A stretch of DNA of 64,000 nucleotides from contig OZ316897.1 in NCBI GenBank assembly GCA_973895155.1, forward strand, positions 14,012,001 through 14,076,000, given 5' to 3'. The position numbers were made by a program, and so were the translations under genes. The notes beneath the pieces were generated by a model, which ran no database searches, was not told the origin of the DNA, and was given only the letters and a program-made list of their open reading frames with translations. This stretch comes from Marsupella aquatica (lineage: Eukaryota > Marchantiophyta). This document shows, piece after piece, positions 59,346 through 64,000 of the stretch; the stretch's first letter is position 1; each line of letters starts with the position of its first letter.

Positions 59346-62300
59346 ATGGATGATGGGCAGATGTCCAGTTTTGGGAGTTCTGAGTCGGACTCAGACTCAA
59401 CCTCGTCATCTTCTGAGGGGGACGTTCCTCCTCCCCCTCCTCGGACTCAATGTCCTCCTCCTATAGGACCTATTCCATGCTGGTGTGTTAGATGTAAAGG
59501 CATGGTGGTTCGTCAAGCCTGGGAAGCCATTGAGCACATTGAGAACTATGGCCGACATGAGGGTGATTTACCTGGATATTCTACTCGCCAGGTATGCATC
59601 ATTTATTGCGCTTGGAGACATTGATATGCACAAGTTGTAACATTGCACCCATACATTTATTAATTGTTGGTATTTTTGTGATTGAATAGGTGCCTCGTAG
59701 GACCCCTCCTCCATTGGTCTCTAATGACTTATGGGTAAACACACTTTTGGCTGGTGCAAGAGAGTTGTTAGCAGCATCATCAGATCCCCCTCAATGTAGC
59801 CTCCCTTGTGTTGATCCGGAGACTATACCAGTTCCATCTAAGGTTGGTTGCACCTGAGCACGTTCCCAAAGACAACGGCGTCGTTATGAACCCTTGGGTG
59901 TGCATGAGACCGAGGACCAAGTTCTGCACCATACTCATAGAGTACCGCCAGGAGAGGACTATGTGGGAGTGGAAGGGAGGTTGGGGCTTTCATATGTCAT
60001 TGGGAAGGTATTGACAGTCTTGAAGGATTTCTCATCTGAGAGATTCAAAATACCCCCTGGCCTAACCACTAACACTCCTATCCACATATGGGGTCACCAA
60101 TGGATAGTGAAGGCATCCTCCCTTGGTCCTGACATAGGATTTGGCGTATTTGCCTTGGAGGACATTTTGGTCCCTGCAAAGCCATGGCCCCGAGGTTATG
60201 ATGGGGAGCACCTATTTCCATATATTGGTCCCGTATACACTTCAAAAAGTTGGAACATTCTATTGCACCAACACCCATCTTGGGGTGTCTATGCATTGCA
60301 AATGGATTCTGATCCAGATGAGGTTATACGGAGGCCTTGGCATTCTCGGATGATTGATGGGGACCCTGTTCGCTCCGACAACATAGCCGGGTACATCAAT
60401 AGTACTCGTGGGAGAGGGAGAGGACTTAGGCCTAATGTCGAGTGGATACAAATATTTGGTCCACCTAGAGAGCCTTATTATGTAAAACACACGGATGACC
60501 ATGTCATGACTGTAGCCATTACAACCATTAGGGCTGGCGAGGAGTTGTTTTGCGACTATGAGTGGGATGCTCCCAAGAAAGCATTGCTTTCTCGCCCTGT
60601 GTAGGGCAGACATGTATATACCACCTCTTTTGCTGAACATAAATACATGACAATGGTTTCCAAAAAAATTTGGTTCTTTGTATAAATAATCCTAAACCCT
60701 AAACCCTAAAACACTTGTCTCATTGTGGGTCTCTTCTAATATTTATGTATGTTTGTGAACTGCTAGAATGTGTATGTTCAACCAGATGTGGGGGTATTAT
60801 CACGAGCAATGCGGCAACACCTTGTCGAGGCCATGGAAGATTGGTGTAGGGCTCAAGCTTCAGCGAATGAAGATATCCCTCCTGAGCAAGTATCTAATGC
60901 CACCAATGTCAGACTTGAGGATGAGAGGGCCATGGATGATCTCGTGCACCAGTTCTATGACATAGAGGATGGTGACCATGGTATGGGTGATGCATTTGAC
61001 ACCACAACACATGCTCATCATGACATTCCTTCACGAGATTCCCACTCTAGACAATGGGAGGAAGCTCGTGACCATGCACAAACAAGGATTTTTGAGGGGT
61101 CACAGCTGTCTCGACTATCAGGAATAATGTTATTGTTGAACTTGCATCAAAGACATGGTGCAAGCAATCTCCTTCTTGATGATCTTTTCAGGACTTTGCA
61201 TAGTCGGATTTTGCCAGAAGGGAACTGCTTGCCTAGTTCCTGGAAAGCAGCTAAAAAGGTGTTGAAATCCATAGGTCTCAAATACGAAGTCATACATGCT
61301 TGTGTGAATGATTGTGTTCTCTTTAGGGGGGAACACAAAGATGCCACTACATGTCCTCCATGTGACCAACCGAGGTATCGAGAGGACATGCTCACTGGAA
61401 AAGTAGCACAGAAGGTCATAAGGTATTTTCCTCTTATCCCTAGATTACGGCACCAGTACCGATGTGCGGAGTTGGCTGAGTATATGGTGTGGCATTCCAA
61501 GAACCGGTCAGATATGACTTCAGATCCGCCCACCATGCGTATGATGGTGGACTCACCTGCCAATAGGTTTGTGGAGGACCGATGGGGTGACTTCAAGACA
61601 GATCCACGTCATGTACGTCTAGGTTTGGCATCAGATGGGATCAGCCCCTTTGCATTGGCAGGGAAGGTCCAACCATACTCAGTTTGGCCAGTAGTCCTTA
61701 CAAATTATAACATCCCTCCATGGATGGCCATGAAGAAGGGTGATTTGCTGCTCTCAATGATTATCCCAGGCCCCAAGCAAGTAAAAAAGATTGATGTTTA
61801 CTTGCAACCATTGTTGGAGGAGCTTCAACAACTATGGAGAGGAGTGGATTGCTATGATGGTCGAGTGCTTACGAGTGGTTTACCTCGTGAATTTAAATTG
61901 AAAGCCATCTGTATGTGGACCATACACGATCTTCCGGGTATGTGGAAATATACCTCACCCCATATAAATTATGCATGGTTTGTTATTTCTAGATAATATA
62001 CCTCACCCCATATTAATTATGCCTTGGTTTATCATATATTGGACCACTGGCCATTGTTTAATGTATGCAATGGGTGTGAACATTGTAGGGTTTGGATATA
62101 TCTCTGGGTTGCAGGTCTCGGGATACCAAGCTTGCCCAACTTGTGGGCCCGATTTGGAGGGAGTGGCGCGCCCAAAGTCTACCACCCTACGGAAGATAGT
62201 TTACATTGGTCACACAAAGTATCTCCCCCCACAGCATGAATGGAGGCGTGACCCATTCTTATACGACACAGATGATGGCCAACCAGACACACACCCTCAA

Positions 62301-64000
62301 CCAGTGCCAAGGGATCCACGTTATTGGAAAGATGTATGGGATAGAGTGACAGACCCGGATGATCCATTACAGTTGGCCCGGTGTGGCATGACTCGATTGT
62401 CTGCATTAATGTCAAAGCTGCCATATTGGGCTGAGATGCCAATTAACCATTTGTTTGACCCTATGCACATTGAGGGGAATGTTGGGAGGTCATTGATTCG
62501 CCATCTATATGGAGAGAAAGACAACAACTGGAGAGAGAGTTGTGAGGAGATGGGGATACATGGCCCTCATGGGTTTTGGCCATCTATGGATCCTCCTAAT
62601 GCCTCCCTTACTATTCACCCTCCTTGGGTATTGACCAGAGGTGAGCGGACTGAGTTTCGCAAACATATAGGGTCAATGAGGTTTCCCACAGGTTATGGTG
62701 CCAATCTTCGTAAGGCATTTGGGGGCGATGATTCTCCAAAATGGCCATCTTACCTGAAAACACATGATTTTCATCGGTTACTCGAACATGTCATTCCAGT
62801 TGCGATTATTGGATTGGGTAGTGAGGATCTTCGAGATGCCCTGTGGTCATTAGGTAAGCTCTTGAGGTGGGTGTGTCAAAAAGAGGTGAATGAGGATGAG
62901 ATTGCAGCGATGGACCTTTTTGGAGTGGAGGTATTGTGCAAGTTGGAGAGGGCACTCCCTCCTTCATTCTTTGATGGTCAAGTTCACTTCCTCCTCCACC
63001 TAGTGCGTGAGGTTGCGATTGCAGGGCCGGTACATTGTCGTTGGATGTACTGGGTAGAGCGGTATATGGGAGTGATGAAGTCATATGTGTCAAATCGTGC
63101 GAGAGTGGAAGGTAGCATTGTTGAGCGTCATCTTGGAGCAGAGAGCATGTTTTATTGTACAAACATTGTAGCTACACTTGATCCCAGAGCTCCAAGGGGC
63201 TGGATAGACGAGGCATCAAGGGAAGCAGACTTTGAGGATGACTGTCTTACAGGGGCAAAGGGAGAACGACTTATGGGCTCAACTGAGCATCTTCAACTTA
63301 CTACATTTATGTTGTATAACTCGCCTGAGATTGTGGGAGATTAGACAACTTTTTATGAGGAGGAAAAGGCAAATAGTCATCGGCCACGCAACTTCCCCAA
63401 GTTTGTCCCATACATGAGGGCAAAGTTGACAGAGATCGATGCCTTGTTGGAGCAAGGGGAGAGTGTGTCAGACTTCCCTTTGGTTACCGATAGTCTTCGC
63501 ACCTTGGTTCATGGACCATTACTTACGGTGACAACTCGGACAGCCATGTGGTCAAAGGGAAGACATTTCCGTGTGCAACGACTTGATGACAAGAGGGCAG
63601 CTACACAAGATTGTGGGGTCATGGGTTGGTTCACCCAAGATTCACAAAGTAGCATATCTGATAGGAATCCAATACGCTCTATGGTGGCCCACTACGGAAA
63701 GATTGAAGAGATATTGAGTGTGAAGTACCATGCGCACACCACTTTGGAGGAGGTGGTGTTGAAGTGCAAATGGTTTCGGATGAACCTTGTTGGCCAAAAC
63801 CGAACTTGCGAAGAAGATGCTTGTGGGTTCACACGGTTGAAGACAGGTGAAAATAGTGTCATTAGCTCAACTTGGAGAACCTCTGATCCATTTGCATTCC
63901 CCCATCATCTTGAGCAGGCCTTCTATCTTCCCTATCCCGATGATCCTAAGTGGTCCATTGTCATGAGTTATATTCCACGATCACGATCCATAGTCCAGGA
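59346..64000 (+). CDS. Tnp2-type CACTA transposase, four exons, 3' end outside the window
   Basis: The transposase that would excise and insert the element. Exons: 59346-59591, 59690-59842, 60767-61937 and 62089 onward. All junctions are GT-AG and in phase, and splicing at 61938/62088 recreates the family's HDLPGFGYISGLQ segment. The N-terminus is acidic and carries a short CWCVRC zinc-finger-like motif followed by IEHIENYG. Exon 3 has the Tnp2 domain (CPPCDQPRYRED, FPLIPRLRHQYRC, and the first catalytic Asp in LASDGISPFAL). Exon 4 has MHIEGNVGRSL, the DUF4218 domain (SFFDGQVHFLLHLVREV, WMYWVERYMGVMKSYV, SIVERHL) and, after a TAG at 63342-63344, the DUF4216 domain (YGKIEEILSVKY, LKCKWF) running off the window. 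The TAG is a single in-frame interruption compatible with CAG to TAG. The start at 59346 is the first ATG; an earlier exon is possible. Confidence 0.9.
59843..60604 (+). CDS. SET-domain protein frame located in intron 2 of the transposase
   Basis: Begins exactly where transposase exon 2 ends and stays in its frame. A TGA at 59855-59857 interrupts it; then 248 codons are open to TAG at 60602-60604. Counted from position 59894, the SET features are the N-terminal glycine motif IGFGVFALEDI (~82-92), YIGPVY, and AGYINSTRGRGRG with RPNVEW (~165-183, the equivalent of the family's NHS and PN motif). TIRAGEELFCDYEWD (~211-225) holds the catalytic-type Tyr. SET domains transfer methyl groups to protein lysines, often histones. 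No pre-SET cysteines are seen, and Asn-Ser-Thr replaces Asn-His-Ser. With CGA in place of TGA, an unspliced transcript would give a zinc-finger-plus-SET protein and the spliced one the transposase, like the alternative products of En/Spm. That model is inference. Confidence 0.82.
60681..60710 (+). promoter_or_regulatory. TATA-like motif and telo-box repeat before transposase exon 3
   Basis: tataaataat is followed at once by three overlapping aaaccct telo-box units, about 60 bases upstream of exon 3. In plants telo boxes occur in promoters and recruit Polycomb-associated or other regulators. This could be an internal promoter for a shorter transposase transcript or just intron sequence. Confidence 0.45.

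Larger units (their letters stand above)
54350..64000 (+). mobile_element. CACTA (En/Spm-like) DNA transposon, right end outside the window
   Basis: The left terminus appears to be CACTAGTACATTTTATCGCC at 54350, preceded by ATG as a candidate 3-base target duplication. Right behind it lies a dense subterminal field of ATCGGA/TCCGAT motifs, as expected for En/Spm-type elements whose TnpA-like protein binds short subterminal repeats. Inside are two decayed minus-strand genes (a Gly-rich one and a Ptta/En/Spm-like one), then plus-strand exons for a Tnp2/DUF4218/DUF4216 transposase, with a SET-domain frame inside its second intron. No matching inverted terminus is seen before 64000, so the element is at least 9.65 kb. 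The exact left boundary is an inference from the CACTA motif; the coding identity is certain. Confidence 0.75.

Overview
The window looks like nuclear DNA of a streptophyte green plant, probably a non-seed land plant or a charophyte relative; I cannot name the species. Evidence: GT-AG introns, a plastid-targeted acetolactate synthase regulatory subunit, an RSL/RHD6-like bHLH factor, plant-type Tnp2/DUF4218/DUF4216 transposase domains and TTTAGGG-type repeats. It is gene-poor and repeat-rich.

Layout. 1-3.2 kb: no recognisable gene. 3216-13029 (minus): a 9.8 kb Ty3/gypsy-type retroelement flanked by AACT. It encodes gag with two CCHC knuckles, aspartic protease, a cytosine-5 DNA methyltransferase, reverse transcriptase/RNase H and a DDE integrase ending in a PHD finger. 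Its terminal repeats are arranged as split direct repeats. 13-27.8 kb: non-coding, with SINE-like copies, a MITE-like element and a minisatellite. 27882-28340 (plus): a small intronless gene of unknown function. 31456-36277 (minus): a complete 12-exon acetolactate synthase small-subunit gene, all junctions in phase, 497 aa. 42103-46410 (minus): a complete 5-exon bHLH gene, 706 aa. 46.4-54.3 kb: non-coding, with several two-copy tandem duplications. 54350 to the window end: most of a CACTA (En/Spm-like) DNA transposon with subterminal ATCGGA/TCCGAT motifs, two decayed minus-strand accessory genes, a plus-strand Tnp2 transposase, and a SET-domain reading frame inside a transposase intron.

The main interest is that two unrelated transposons in one window each carry chromatin-modifying domains: the retroelement a DNA methyltransferase plus a PHD reader, the CACTA element a SET-type lysine methyltransferase-like domain. 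DNA methyltransferases in retrotransposons are known from dinoflagellates and charophytes. I know of no description of a SET domain placed in a CACTA transposase intron. Both elements are interrupted by stops, nearly all TAG or TGA and explicable by C-to-T change at CAG or CGA codons, as expected for methylated, deaminating DNA. The retroelement's long repeats differ at only 2 of 359 positions, so it appears recent.
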